This document shows, piece after piece, positions 5,898-12,323 of a DNA stretch of 12,323 bases. A program made the translations under genes and the position numbers. The stretch is from Kiloniellaceae bacterium (GTDB lineage Bacteria > Pseudomonadota > Alphaproteobacteria > Kiloniellales > Kiloniellaceae). Where the stretch lies: assembly GCA_028280915.1 (NCBI GenBank), contig JANQKX010000593.1:1-12323 (forward strand), read 5' to 3'. The notes below the pieces were generated by a model. That model did not search any database. It was not told where the DNA came from and saw only the letters and a program-made list of their open reading frames with translations. Position 1 is the first letter of the stretch, and every line of letters begins with the position of its first letter.

Positions 5898-7577
5898 TCA
5901 GACAATCGCCACTTCCGGCGCGCTGCTGGCCAGTGTACCGTGCCGGGGCGAGCCCAGGTTATTGGCCAGGGCCCGATCGCGCATTTGGGTCAGCACCTGG
6001 TAGTGGCCATTGAGGTACTTCAACAGCCCGCGTTTTTTCTGCGCCAGCTGGCCGCAATAAGCCTGCCACTTCTCGGCCGTGAGGTCGGGCCGGTCGGCGA
6101 GGGTCATCGCCGCGAAGTAGTGGCGGGCCTGGAGGACAAACAGGTAGCTCCAGTCGCCGAAGAGATGCACGGTCTCCATGTCCGAGCGCTGCGGAAAGCG
6201 CTGCTTCCAAGTTTCCAGATTGGCTTTCAGACGGTCGGAGACCACCACGTCTTGCCGGGCCGCGTGCCAGAACGGGCTTTCCCGGTTGGAGGTCAAATAG
6301 TGCAGTTGAATGAAATCGCGGATTTCCTCGTGCAGCTGGGACATCATGGTGTTGTAGTGATCGGCCTTTGCCGGCTCGATGCCGTCATAGGGAAAGTGGC
6401 GGCAAATCCAGCTCGCGGCGTTTTCGATCATGTAAATGGCGGTGGATTCCAAGGGCTCGATGAAACCGCCGGCCAGTCCGATGGCAATACAGTTTTTCAC
6501 CCAGCTGCGCCGGCTGCGTCCCACGCGCATGGCCAAGGCGCGAGGTTCGGCCCCCGCGACCCGCTCGCCCCGGTCCTTGAGGTGGCCGAGAAACTCGTCG
6601 ATAGCCTCATCGTCACTTTTAAAGGAGCTGGAAAAGACATAGCCGGTGCCCACGCGGCTATAGAGCGGCACCCGCCACGACCAGCCGGAACTCAAGCCGA
6701 TGCTGCGGGTGCAGGGCTCGATTTCCGTGGGGTTGGGGTGGGGCAGCTGGACCGCCAGTGCCCGGTCGCACAGCAAGTTGTCCCCATAACCCTCGAAAGG
6801 CTCTTTGAGGTGGCCTTGGATCAAAAGGCCGCGGAAGCCCGTGCAGTCGATCACCAGCTCCACCGGCAGGTCGCCGGTCTGTTCCAGGCGCAGGGTGCGG
6901 AACATGCCGTTCTCGTCCTGCACCACGTCCACCAAGTTGTCGGTGATCAACTCAACGCCCTGCTCGATCATCAAATCGCGCATGAAGTCGGCGAAGCGCG
7001 CCGCGTCCATGTGATAGGCGTAACCGACGGCGAAATTGTAGTTGGGGTCCTTGGCGTTGCGCGGCGCCCGCTTGTGATCGATCAGGGCATCGTTCACCAG
7101 CATGGCGTGCCCGAAGTCCAGCCCGGGATCGTCCTGGCCGAATTTTTGATAGAGCTCGGCGGGGCTCACGCCCTCAAAAAACTCCGGGGCGTTGAAGGGA
7201 TGCACGAAGCTTTCGGCGGCGCCGGTGTCGTCCCGGCTCCAATCCACGAAGCGCACCCCCAGTTTGAAGGAGGCGTTGCAGCGGCGGAAGAACTCATCCT
7301 CGTCGATGCCCAGATGGTAGAGCAGGTTGGGCATGGCTGGGACCGTGGCCTCGCCGACCCCCACGGTGGGGATGTTGGGCGATTCGATCAGGGTGATTTT
7401 GATCTTCGGCCGCTGGCTACCCTGATCCTCAGATGCTTGGTTGAGAAGATGATTTAAGATACCGGCCGTCATCCAGCCGGCCGTTCCGCCGCCGATAATG
7501 GTGACACTTCTGATTTGGCCGCTTGAGCCGCCCAAAGCTGCCGCACCGCCATTGTCCGAGCCGCTATTCTCCGACAT
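5898..7577 (-). CDS. Flavin-dependent tryptophan halogenase-family protein
   Basis: A 559-aa full-length member of the PrnA/RebH family. These enzymes use FADH2, O2 and chloride or bromide to halogenate an indole or other aromatic, with reduced flavin from a separate reductase. Motifs: GGGTAGW flavin loop (29-35), GVGEATVP (73-80), Lys105 in NASFK (equivalent to catalytic Lys79 of PrnA), the WSWRVP halogenase box (299-304, WxWxxP) and EPLEST (374-379) with the Glu-Ser pair matching Glu346/Ser347. All catalytic residues seem present, so this is a genuine halogenase rather than only a monooxygenase relative. About 20 extra Gly/Ser-rich residues precede the Rossmann core. The start has AAAGGA very close to the ATG, so it is good but not perfect. 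No transporter, peptide synthetase or flavin reductase adjoins it. Substrate and halide are unknown; free tryptophan is not assured. Confidence 0.92.
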   Translation of the reverse strand: MSENSGSDNGGAAALGGSSGQIRSVTIIGGGTAGWMTAGILNHLLNQASEDQGSQRPKIKITLIESPNIPTVGVGEATVPAMPNLLYHLGIDEDEFFRRCNASFKLGVRFVDWSRDDTGAAESFVHPFNAPEFFEGVSPAELYQKFGQDDPGLDFGHAMLVNDALIDHKRAPRNAKDPNYNFAVGYAYHMDAARFADFMRDLMIEQGVELITDNLVDVVQDENGMFRTLRLEQTGDLPVELVIDCTGFRGLLIQGHLKEPFEGYGDNLLCDRALAVQLPHPNPTEIEPCTRSIGLSSGWSWRVPLYSRVGTGYVFSSSFKSDDEAIDEFLGHLKDRGERVAGAEPRALAMRVGRSRRSWVKNCIAIGLAGGFIEPLESTAIYMIENAASWICRHFPYDGIEPAKADHYNTMMSQLHEEIRDFIQLHYLTSNRESPFWHAARQDVVVSDRLKANLETWKQRFPQRSDMETVHLFGDWSYLFVLQARHYFAAMTLADRPDLTAEKWQAYCGQLAQKKRGLLKYLNGHYQVLTQMRDRALANNLGSPRHGTLASSAPEVAIV

Positions 7578-7619
7578 GTCCTTTAAACCCCGTGCAAAAA
7601 TATCGAATCCGACAACTTA

Positions 7620-7629
7620 GGCAGCTGCC
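7620..7629. repeat. GGCAGCTGCC palindrome upstream of the halogenase
   Basis: A perfect 10-bp palindrome lies 43 bp before the halogenase ATG, in the 174-bp gap after the small exported-protein gene. It could be an operator or part of a weak terminator for that gene. Nothing else in 7578-7751 is convincing: no promoter boxes, no small ORF with a ribosome site. Confidence 0.25.
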
Positions 7630-7751
7630 GGAGTCCCCGCAAGGGCAGGTGGGGGCCAAAAAGACGGACTAATACGCAGGTGTCATGCCCCTCGCGCCAG
7701 AACTAGCACGCCAGGATCGTTTCCAGTGCCGTAGGAAAGCGGACGGCCATT

Positions 7752-8120
7752 CTATTCGAGGGCGTAAACCTGTTGATTGAAGGCTTCGATCTGGGCCTGC
7801 TTTTCCGAATCGCTGAGGCCGTCGTTCCCGGCCACCTCGGTACAGAAAACCGCCGCCATGTAGTTCACGATCTCGTTGCGGTCCACGCCCTTGTTATGCT
7901 CCATGAGATCATGGGCGACCACCCTGATTCGGTTTTCCTCATCGCCCGTGCCCATGAGGCTGGCCAACTCTTTGATTTGCGCGTCGGATTCAGCCAACAC
8001 GCCGTCGCTGTCGTGGGCCTTGGGATCGGGGCACTCCATGGCTTGGACGGGGGCAAGGGTTGCAAGGCTGGCGACGGTGAAAACCGCGGCGGCGGCAAGG
8101 GCGGTGGTAAACGAAGGCAT
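7752..8120 (-). CDS. Small exported protein of unknown function
   Basis: This 122-aa protein has a clear Sec signal peptide: a 20-residue Ala/Val/Leu-rich core ending APVQA, with likely cleavage before MECPDP (after residue 27). The mature chain is about 95 residues, acidic and mostly helical. Cys30 and Cys93 could form one disulfide in the periplasm. Patterns such as GVLAESDAQIKELASL and EIVNYMAAVFCTEVA, ending in a 'LSDSEKQAQIEAF' helix, look like a small conserved proteobacterial periplasmic family, but I know no function. ATG 8120 is preferred over a longer in-frame reading to 8294 because GGAGA sits 6 nt upstream and the signal peptide then begins at once. It is divergent from the pentapeptide-repeat gene, whose product is also exported. 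Confidence 0.75.
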   Translation of the reverse strand: MPSFTTALAAAAVFTVASLATLAPVQAMECPDPKAHDSDGVLAESDAQIKELASLMGTGDEENRIRVVAHDLMEHNKGVDRNEIVNYMAAVFCTEVAGNDGLSDSEKQAQIEAFNQQVYALE

Positions 8121-8183
8121 GAATGTCTCCAATTGCAGTAAAGTCGATGCTACCATAGCCGGGTCGGCGCCCGATGGCCATAT

Positions 8184-8217
8184 CTTGAAATGCCCGGCAA
8201 TCTCCATAGATTTCAAG
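8184..8217. promoter_or_regulatory. Inverted repeat with two TTGAAA boxes in a divergent promoter region
   Basis: CTTGAAAT (8184-8191) and ATTTCAAG (8210-8217) are perfect complements separated by 18 bp, between the divergently transcribed genes starting at 8120 and 8312. Each arm carries TTGAAA, a reasonable -35 hexamer, one per strand. On the plus strand TAGATT (8207-8212) follows after 16 bp. The element may be a pair of overlapping divergent promoters or an operator shared by both genes. Confidence 0.4.
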
Positions 8218-8311
8218 GGGTGTAAAGGGGTCCCCATCGGCCCCGGAGGGGTCATTCCCGCACCGATCGCGCGACCCGGATCGATTAGGGCCACAAGAGG
8301 GAGGACCGGAA

Positions 8312-8866
8312 ATGCAACGCTTTGTAGGGCTTGGTTTCGCGGTAATGTTAAGCGCTGGGGTTCTCTTGCCGGTCTCCGCCTGGGCCAGCTGCGATGACCC
8401 GCCCGAGGCGGAAGTGAATTGGGCCGGTTGCGACCTTAAGGGGGCCGATCATGCGGGCGCCATCCTGCACGATGCCTTCATGGACGGCGTGGACCTGGCC
8501 GGCGCCAATTTGTCCGGCGCGGAAATGCAGCGAGCCACGCTGAACAACGCCAATCTGGCCAAGGCCAACCTCAAGGGCGTGAACCTGCTGCGCGCCACCT
8601 TGCCCATGGCCGATCTTTCCGGAGCGGATCTGGAAGGGGCCAATCTGGAGGAAGCCTCCTTTACCGGTGGCAACTTGAATGGGGCCAACCTGCGCCAAAG
8701 CAATTTGAACGGCGCGTTTCTCGAACAAGCCGACCTGAAAGGCGCCAATCTGACCGGCGCTTCCCTGGATTTGACCATCCTGTCGGGCGCGGACCTGTCG
8801 GGCGCCACCTGGACCGACGGCACGGTTTGTGCCGCGGGGTCTTTCGGAGAATGTAAGAAAAATTAG
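8312..8866 (+). CDS. Exported pentapeptide-repeat protein
   Basis: A 184-aa protein with an N-terminal signal peptide (hydrophobic core to about residue 22, AWA-SC junction near 25-27) followed by 26 consecutive pentapeptides (41-170) without interruption. The repeats follow A(D/N)LxGA, for example DLSGA-DLEGA-NLEEA. Such repeats fold into a right-handed quadrilateral beta-helix. Cys27 and Cys40 lie before the helix and Cys173 and Cys180 after it, so two disulfides could cap the ends in the periplasm. The junction W-A-S-C is not a good lipobox, so a lipoprotein is unlikely. The start has GGGAGGA with 7 nt spacing. Export and lack of a recognisable effector domain make a gyrase-protection (Qnr-like) role improbable. 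Function is unknown; binding or structural roles are guesses. Confidence 0.9.
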   Translation: MQRFVGLGFAVMLSAGVLLPVSAWASCDDPPEAEVNWAGCDLKGADHAGAILHDAFMDGVDLAGANLSGAEMQRATLNNANLAKANLKGVNLLRATLPMADLSGADLEGANLEEASFTGGNLNGANLRQSNLNGAFLEQADLKGANLTGASLDLTILSGADLSGATWTDGTVCAAGSFGECKKN

Positions 8867-8931
8867 ACTGAATCAGCCGCTTACAAGGTGACCTTGCGCT
8901 GCAATGGCATGCGGCCGGGCGGTCGTTCCCC

Positions 8932-8951
8932 GCGCGAATGGTGTTTCGCGC
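8932..8951. terminator. Hairpin after the pentapeptide-repeat gene, possible terminator
   Basis: GCGCGAA (8932-8938) and TTCGCGC (8945-8951) form a 7-bp stem with a 6-nt loop, 66 bp after the stop. No T-run follows, so intrinsic termination is doubtful. A second short dyad, CAAGGT-G-ACCTTG, lies at 8884-8896. Confidence 0.3.
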
Positions 8952-9024
8952 ATTGAAGGCAAGGGGGGCGAGGCGTAGAATTCCCAAAACGACTCCAATA
9001 ACGGGATAGCAAAAGCCAGGTTTT

Positions 9025-11109
9025 ATGGCGCCGGATACCCTGTCCACGACTGATCCTCAGATGGTGCATGCCACCTGTCCCCACGACTGTCCTAGCGTCT
9101 GCGCGCTGGAGGTGGAGCGGCTGTCCAGCACCCGCATCGGCCGGGTGCATGGGGCGCGGGACAATCCCTATACGGCCGGCGTGGTCTGCGCCAAGGTGGC
9201 CCGCTATGCGGAACGGGTACATCACCCGGATCGCCTCTCGACCCCCCTGCGGCGGGTTGGGGATAAAGGTGTTGGGAAAGAAGCTTTTGCGCCGATTTCC
9301 TGGGATGATGCCTTAGATGAGGTGGCAAACGGCATGGCCAAGGCGGCGCAAAAGTGGGGCGCCGAATCCGTCTGGCCTTTTTTCTACGCCGGCACCATGG
9401 GCTTTGTGCAGCGCGACGGCATCAACCGCCTGCGTCACGCCATGGGGTATTCCGGCCAGCACTCCACCCTCTGCGTCACCTTGGCCGACACGGGCTGGAA
9501 GGCGGGCACCGGGGTGAAACGGGGCGTGGACGCCCTTGAGATCGAGGATTCGGATCTGATCGTGGTTTGGGGCGGCAATCCGGTGTCCACCCAGGTCAAC
9601 CTGATGACCCACATCACCCGGGCCCGTAAGAGCCGGGGTGCCAAGCTGGTGGTGGTGGACCCCTACCGCACCCCCACCGCCAAGCAGGCGGATGTGCATC
9701 TGGCCGTGAAACCGGGCACCGACGGCGCCCTGGCGGCGGCGGTGATTCACGTGATGCTGGCCGAGGGCCTGGCCGACCGGGACTACATGGCCCGTTACAC
9801 GGACTGGGATCCGGCGTTGGAGGCCCACTTCACCGCCTGCACGCCGGCTTGGGCGGCGGAAATTACCGGTCTTTCCGTGGCGGAAATCGTGGATTTCGCC
9901 CGGCTTTACGGCAGTACAAAGCGCGCCTATATCCGGGTGGGCTATGGTTTTTCCCGCAGCCGCAACGGCTCAGTCTCCGTGCACGCGGTGACCTGCCTGC
10001 CCAGCGTGTCCGGGGCCTGGCAGTACCGGGGCGGCGGCGCCCTTTACGGCCAGACCGAAATGTACCGGATCGACCGCACCTTGATCGAAGGCCTGGACGT
10101 GGTCGACCCGGCGGTGCGGATTTTGGACCAATCCCGCATCGGTCCCATTCTGACCGGCTGCAAGGACGATCTGGGGGAGGGCCCGCCCGTCGGGGCGCTG
10201 CTGATCCAGAACGTAAATCCCATGAACGTCTGCCCCGAGACCCGAGCGGTGCGCGACGGTTTCCTGCGCGACGATCTTTTTGTCTGCGTGCACGAGCAAT
10301 TCATGACCGAGACCGCGGCCATGGCGGATATCGTGCTGCCGGCCACCACCTTTTTGGAACACGACGACATCTACATCGCCACGGCCCACACTTTCTTGCA
10401 GGTGAGCCGGGCGGTCATCGAACCCCATGCGCAATGCCGCAGCAACCACGAGGTCATCTGTGCCCTGGCCCAGCGCCTGGGGGCGGAGCATCCCGGCTTT
10501 CATATGAGCGCCTTGGAGATCATCGAGCAATCCTTGGCCCGGTCGGGCCTGCCGCCGGTTTCCCGATTTGACGCGGAGCATTGGCACGACTGTTCCCTGC
10601 CGTACGAGACCATGCACTATCTGGACGGCTTCGGGCACGCGGACAAGCGTTTCCACTTCAAGCCCGACTGGGCCAGGTTCGGTGCCGCGGGCGCCGGCTT
10701 GCCGGTCATGCCGGGATACTGGGACGGCTATGACCGGGCCGATGAGGACCGGCCCTTCCGCCTGGTGACCGCGCCAAGCCGGAATTTCCTCAATACCAGT
10801 TTTACCGAAACACCAACCTCGCGAAAAAAAGAGGGCAAACCGACCTTGATGATCCATCCGGCGGCGGCGGCCCGCTTGGGGATCGAGGACGGCACCAGGG
10901 TTCGCATCGGGAATAGCTTAGGATCGCTGGTGATCGAAGCCGAACTCACCGACGGACAACAGGAAGATGTTGTGGTCGTTGAGAGCATTTGGCCCAATGC
11001 GGCCTTTGAAGAAGGCATGGGCATCAACACGCTCGTCAGCGCCGACGCGGGTTTTCCCGACGGCGGCGCGGTTTTTCACGACACAGCCATTTGGGTGGAG
11101 CCAGCATGA
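9025..11109 (+). CDS. Molybdopterin (Mo/W-bisPGD) oxidoreductase with [4Fe-4S] cluster
   Basis: A 694-aa member of the DMSO reductase superfamily. The N-terminus holds an Fe-S domain, CPHDCPSVC then GVVC: Cys18, Cys22, Cys26 and Cys55 (C-x3-C-x3-C-x28-C). The catalytic molybdopterin domain spans about 70-480 (GGNPVSTQVNLM, VVVDPYRTPTAKQADVHL, IQNVNPMNVCPETRAV, ADIVLPATTFLEHDD). A C-terminal dinucleotide-binding domain spans about 575-690 (LNTSFTETP, GIEDGTRVRI). Cys150 in STLC is the likely metal ligand; no UGA/selenocysteine is present and no His follows it, unlike formate dehydrogenases. No Tat signal, so it is cytoplasmic. No electron-transfer or membrane subunit adjoins it. Substrate is unknown. 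ATG 9025 has a weak AGG 4 nt upstream; ATG 9061 is an alternative. Its TGA overlaps the mipZ ATG. Confidence 0.9.
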   Translation: MAPDTLSTTDPQMVHATCPHDCPSVCALEVERLSSTRIGRVHGARDNPYTAGVVCAKVARYAERVHHPDRLSTPLRRVGDKGVGKEAFAPISWDDALDEVANGMAKAAQKWGAESVWPFFYAGTMGFVQRDGINRLRHAMGYSGQHSTLCVTLADTGWKAGTGVKRGVDALEIEDSDLIVVWGGNPVSTQVNLMTHITRARKSRGAKLVVVDPYRTPTAKQADVHLAVKPGTDGALAAAVIHVMLAEGLADRDYMARYTDWDPALEAHFTACTPAWAAEITGLSVAEIVDFARLYGSTKRAYIRVGYGFSRSRNGSVSVHAVTCLPSVSGAWQYRGGGALYGQTEMYRIDRTLIEGLDVVDPAVRILDQSRIGPILTGCKDDLGEGPPVGALLIQNVNPMNVCPETRAVRDGFLRDDLFVCVHEQFMTETAAMADIVLPATTFLEHDDIYIATAHTFLQVSRAVIEPHAQCRSNHEVICALAQRLGAEHPGFHMSALEIIEQSLARSGLPPVSRFDAEHWHDCSLPYETMHYLDGFGHADKRFHFKPDWARFGAAGAGLPVMPGYWDGYDRADEDRPFRLVTAPSRNFLNTSFTETPTSRKKEGKPTLMIHPAAAARLGIEDGTRVRIGNSLGSLVIEAELTDGQQEDVVVVESIWPNAAFEEGMGINTLVSADAGFPDGGAVFHDTAIWVEPA

Positions 11110-12092
11110 CATCACAAACGCCACAATCCCCCTCTGAAACGCAAACGCCCGAAACCCAACGGCCCGAAACCCAACGACCTGAAAGTCATCGGCCCCACAT
11201 CTTCGTCATGGGCAACGAAAAGGGCGGGTCCGGTAAATCCACCACCTCTCTCCACCTTTCCGTTTCCCTTTTGAAACGAGGTTACTCCGTGGGCTGCATC
11301 GATTTGGATGCGCGCCAGGGCACCTTGTCGCGGACCATCGAAAACCGAATCGCCTATGCCAAGGACAGCGGCCTGGCCCTGGAGATCCCCGAGCACCGCC
11401 GGGTGTACCGCTCGGAAGCGGAGACCAAGAGCCAGGCCGAGGCGGAAGACCGGGCCAACCTGGGGCAAGCCGTTGACGAGCTCTGGGCACTGGATTGCCT
11501 GGTGATCGACACGCCGGGCAGCGACAACTACCTCTCCCGCCTGGGGCATACCTACGCGGATACCCTGATCACGCCCTTGAACGACAGCTTCCTGGACCTG
11601 GACCTGTTGGCCCGCATCGACCGTGAGGGGCAAAAGATCCTCTCGCCCAGCGTTTACAGCCAGATGGTGTGGGAACAGCGTCAGCGCCGGGCCATGGCGG
11701 GCGGCAAGCCCATCGACTGGATCGTCATGCGCAACCGCTTGTCCCATATCGATGCCCGCAACAAACGGGAAATCGGCCGCCTGCTGGACATGCTGGCCAA
11801 GCGCATTCAATTCCGCCTGGCGCCCGGCTTTGGCGAGCGGGTGATCTTCCGCGAGCTTTTCCCCAAGGGCCTGACCCTCCTGGACCTGCGGGAAAAGGGC
11901 AATGGCGTGGCGTTGAACATGAGCCATGTTTCCGCCCGCCAGGAAGTGCGGGCACTGCTGAAGGCCATCGGCCTGCCGGATACGGGCGAGGCCGAGGCAA
12001 GCAGCAAACAGGCGGCCAGCGGCACTCAGGCCGCCAGCGATTCCGGCGAGCCGGCGGAGCCGCCCCTGGAACGGGTGGCGGCTGCCGAATAG
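11106..12092 (+). CDS. mipZ: MipZ, ParA-like division-site positioning ATPase
   Basis: A 328-aa protein matching Caulobacter MipZ along the whole P-loop domain. That domain has deviant Walker A GNEKGGSGKST (36-46; Lys39 and Gly40 correspond to Lys13/Gly14), CIDLDARQ with Asp68 equivalent to Asp42, LVIDTPG (132-138), TPLNDSF (156-162), DWIVMRNRL (204-212) and RVIFRELFPKGLTLLDL (245-261). MipZ forms an ATP-dependent gradient from the ParB-bound pole and inhibits FtsZ away from midcell (established in Caulobacter). ATG 11106 overlaps the upstream TGA as ATGA and has GGTGGAG 5 nt upstream, so translation is coupled to the molybdoenzyme. Unusual parts: a 30-residue polar N-terminal extension with PETQRP repeats, and a 35-residue Ala/Ser-rich tail after the core. 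Confidence 0.93.
   Translation: MTSQTPQSPSETQTPETQRPETQRPESHRPHIFVMGNEKGGSGKSTTSLHLSVSLLKRGYSVGCIDLDARQGTLSRTIENRIAYAKDSGLALEIPEHRRVYRSEAETKSQAEAEDRANLGQAVDELWALDCLVIDTPGSDNYLSRLGHTYADTLITPLNDSFLDLDLLARIDREGQKILSPSVYSQMVWEQRQRRAMAGGKPIDWIVMRNRLSHIDARNKREIGRLLDMLAKRIQFRLAPGFGERVIFRELFPKGLTLLDLREKGNGVALNMSHVSARQEVRALLKAIGLPDTGEAEASSKQAASGTQAASDSGEPAEPPLERVAAAE
11146..11190 (+). repeat. 15-bp tandem repeat encoding the MipZ N-terminal extension
   Basis: Three in-phase 15-bp units: 11146-11160 and 11161-11175 differ only at the first base (c/g then GCCCGAAACCCAAC), and 11176-11190 is diverged. They encode PETQR-PETQR-PESHR. The extension precedes the P-loop core and is absent from Caulobacter MipZ as I recall it. 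Confidence 0.75.
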
Positions 12093-12232
12093 AGGCCCTG
12101 CCGGCCGGCGAACTCTACCGGCAAATTGCCGCGGGTGTCTTGCCGTTGGGGGCGGCTTGGCGCTAATCTGACATCTGGCCACTGTAAAATGCAGTTCATG
12201 GCATTATCTTCTGAAGAGAAGGAGATTTGCCC

Positions 12233-12323
12233 ATGCCTGATGGCAAAAAATTGCCGGAACGCGCCGCGAGTGATGGTGTGGCGGCGAGCGACGATGTCGC
12301 GGCCTTTTTACAAAAAGTCGCGC
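12233..12323 (+). CDS. 5' fragment of a gene, possibly a VWA-domain protein
   Basis: ATG 12233 is preceded by AAGGAGA with about 7 nt spacing, a strong ribosome site, and the frame stays open to the window edge (30 codons). The visible residues run MPDGKKLPERAASDG to VAAFLQKVA. The pattern 'DVAAFLxKVA' near the N-terminus resembles a family of cytoplasmic alphaproteobacterial VWA-domain proteins whose metal-binding domain begins about 20 residues later, outside the window. The gene call is firm and the family is tentative. The gap 12093-12232 contains only a weak GCCGG/CCGGC dyad and no clear promoter, so it may be read through from mipZ. Confidence 0.6.
   Translation, partial: MPDGKKLPERAASDGVAASDDVAAFLQKVA

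Noticed and set aside
5790..7457. A 555-codon open frame antisense to the halogenase
   Set aside because: It mirrors the halogenase codons in GC-rich DNA and its translation is His/Val/Gly-rich with no domain pattern; the halogenase strand has all motifs.
8121..8294. A 58-residue N-terminal extension of the small exported protein
   Set aside because: It would bury the signal peptide and cross the divergent promoter region; ATG 8120 has its own ribosome site.
8384..8394. A lipoprotein box at the pentapeptide protein's first Cys
   Set aside because: The residues before Cys27 are W-A-S, lacking the Leu/Val usual at -3; signal peptidase I cleavage fits better.
9025..11109. Formate dehydrogenase identity for the molybdoenzyme
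   Set aside because: The presumed ligand Cys150 is not followed by His, there is no selenocysteine codon, and no Fdh accessory genes are nearby.
11112..12182. A 356-codon open frame antisense to mipZ
   Set aside because: Composition-driven shadow; the MipZ motifs on the plus strand are unambiguous.

Overview
The window is GC-rich, gene-dense bacterial DNA and most likely alphaproteobacterial. Three things support this. There is a copy of mipZ, the ParA-like division-site regulator characteristic of Alphaproteobacteria. There is a GTTC-N7-GTTC LexA operator, the alphaproteobacterial form of the SOS box, in front of imuA. The other protein families also fit that class. A Rhodospirillales-like host is my guess, but nothing here fixes the order. 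I see no rRNA, tRNA, CRISPR array, transposase, phage gene or attachment site.

Layout. (1) 1-1018: the SOS mutasome imuA-imuB, reading leftward and leaving the window, from a sigma70-type promoter whose -10 box lies inside the LexA operator. (2) 1091-1495: a divergent PaaI-type hotdog thioesterase. (3) 1568-4812: three leftward metabolic genes. An agmatinase-family ureohydrolase and an SDR oxidoreductase form a tight pair. A 331-bp non-coding stretch follows, holding a terminator and several palindromes, and then a leucine-dehydrogenase-type enzyme. (4) 4868-5875: an unrecognised non-secreted protein of 335 aa. (5) 5898-7577, leftward: a flavin-dependent tryptophan-halogenase-family protein with all diagnostic motifs intact. 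(6) 7752-8866: two small exported proteins, divergently transcribed. One is an unknown periplasmic protein; the other is an uninterrupted 26-unit pentapeptide-repeat protein. (7) 9025-12092: a cytoplasmic molybdopterin oxidoreductase whose stop overlaps the start of mipZ by 4 bp. (8) 12233 to the end: the first codons of another gene, possibly a VWA-domain protein.

How the genes fit together. imuA/imuB serve damage-induced mutagenesis; the dnaE2 partner would lie beyond the left edge. The ureohydrolase, SDR and amino-acid dehydrogenase all handle small nitrogenous or ketonic metabolites and could feed one another, but no known pathway unites them. The halogenase has no visible biosynthetic cluster, tryptophan-transport gene or flavin reductase beside it. 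The coupling of an essential division regulator to a molybdoenzyme is the least expected arrangement. I found no convincing wholly new multi-gene system. The best leads are the Mo-enzyme/mipZ operon, the orphan halogenase, the ureohydrolase-SDR pair and the palindromes before the leucine dehydrogenase.
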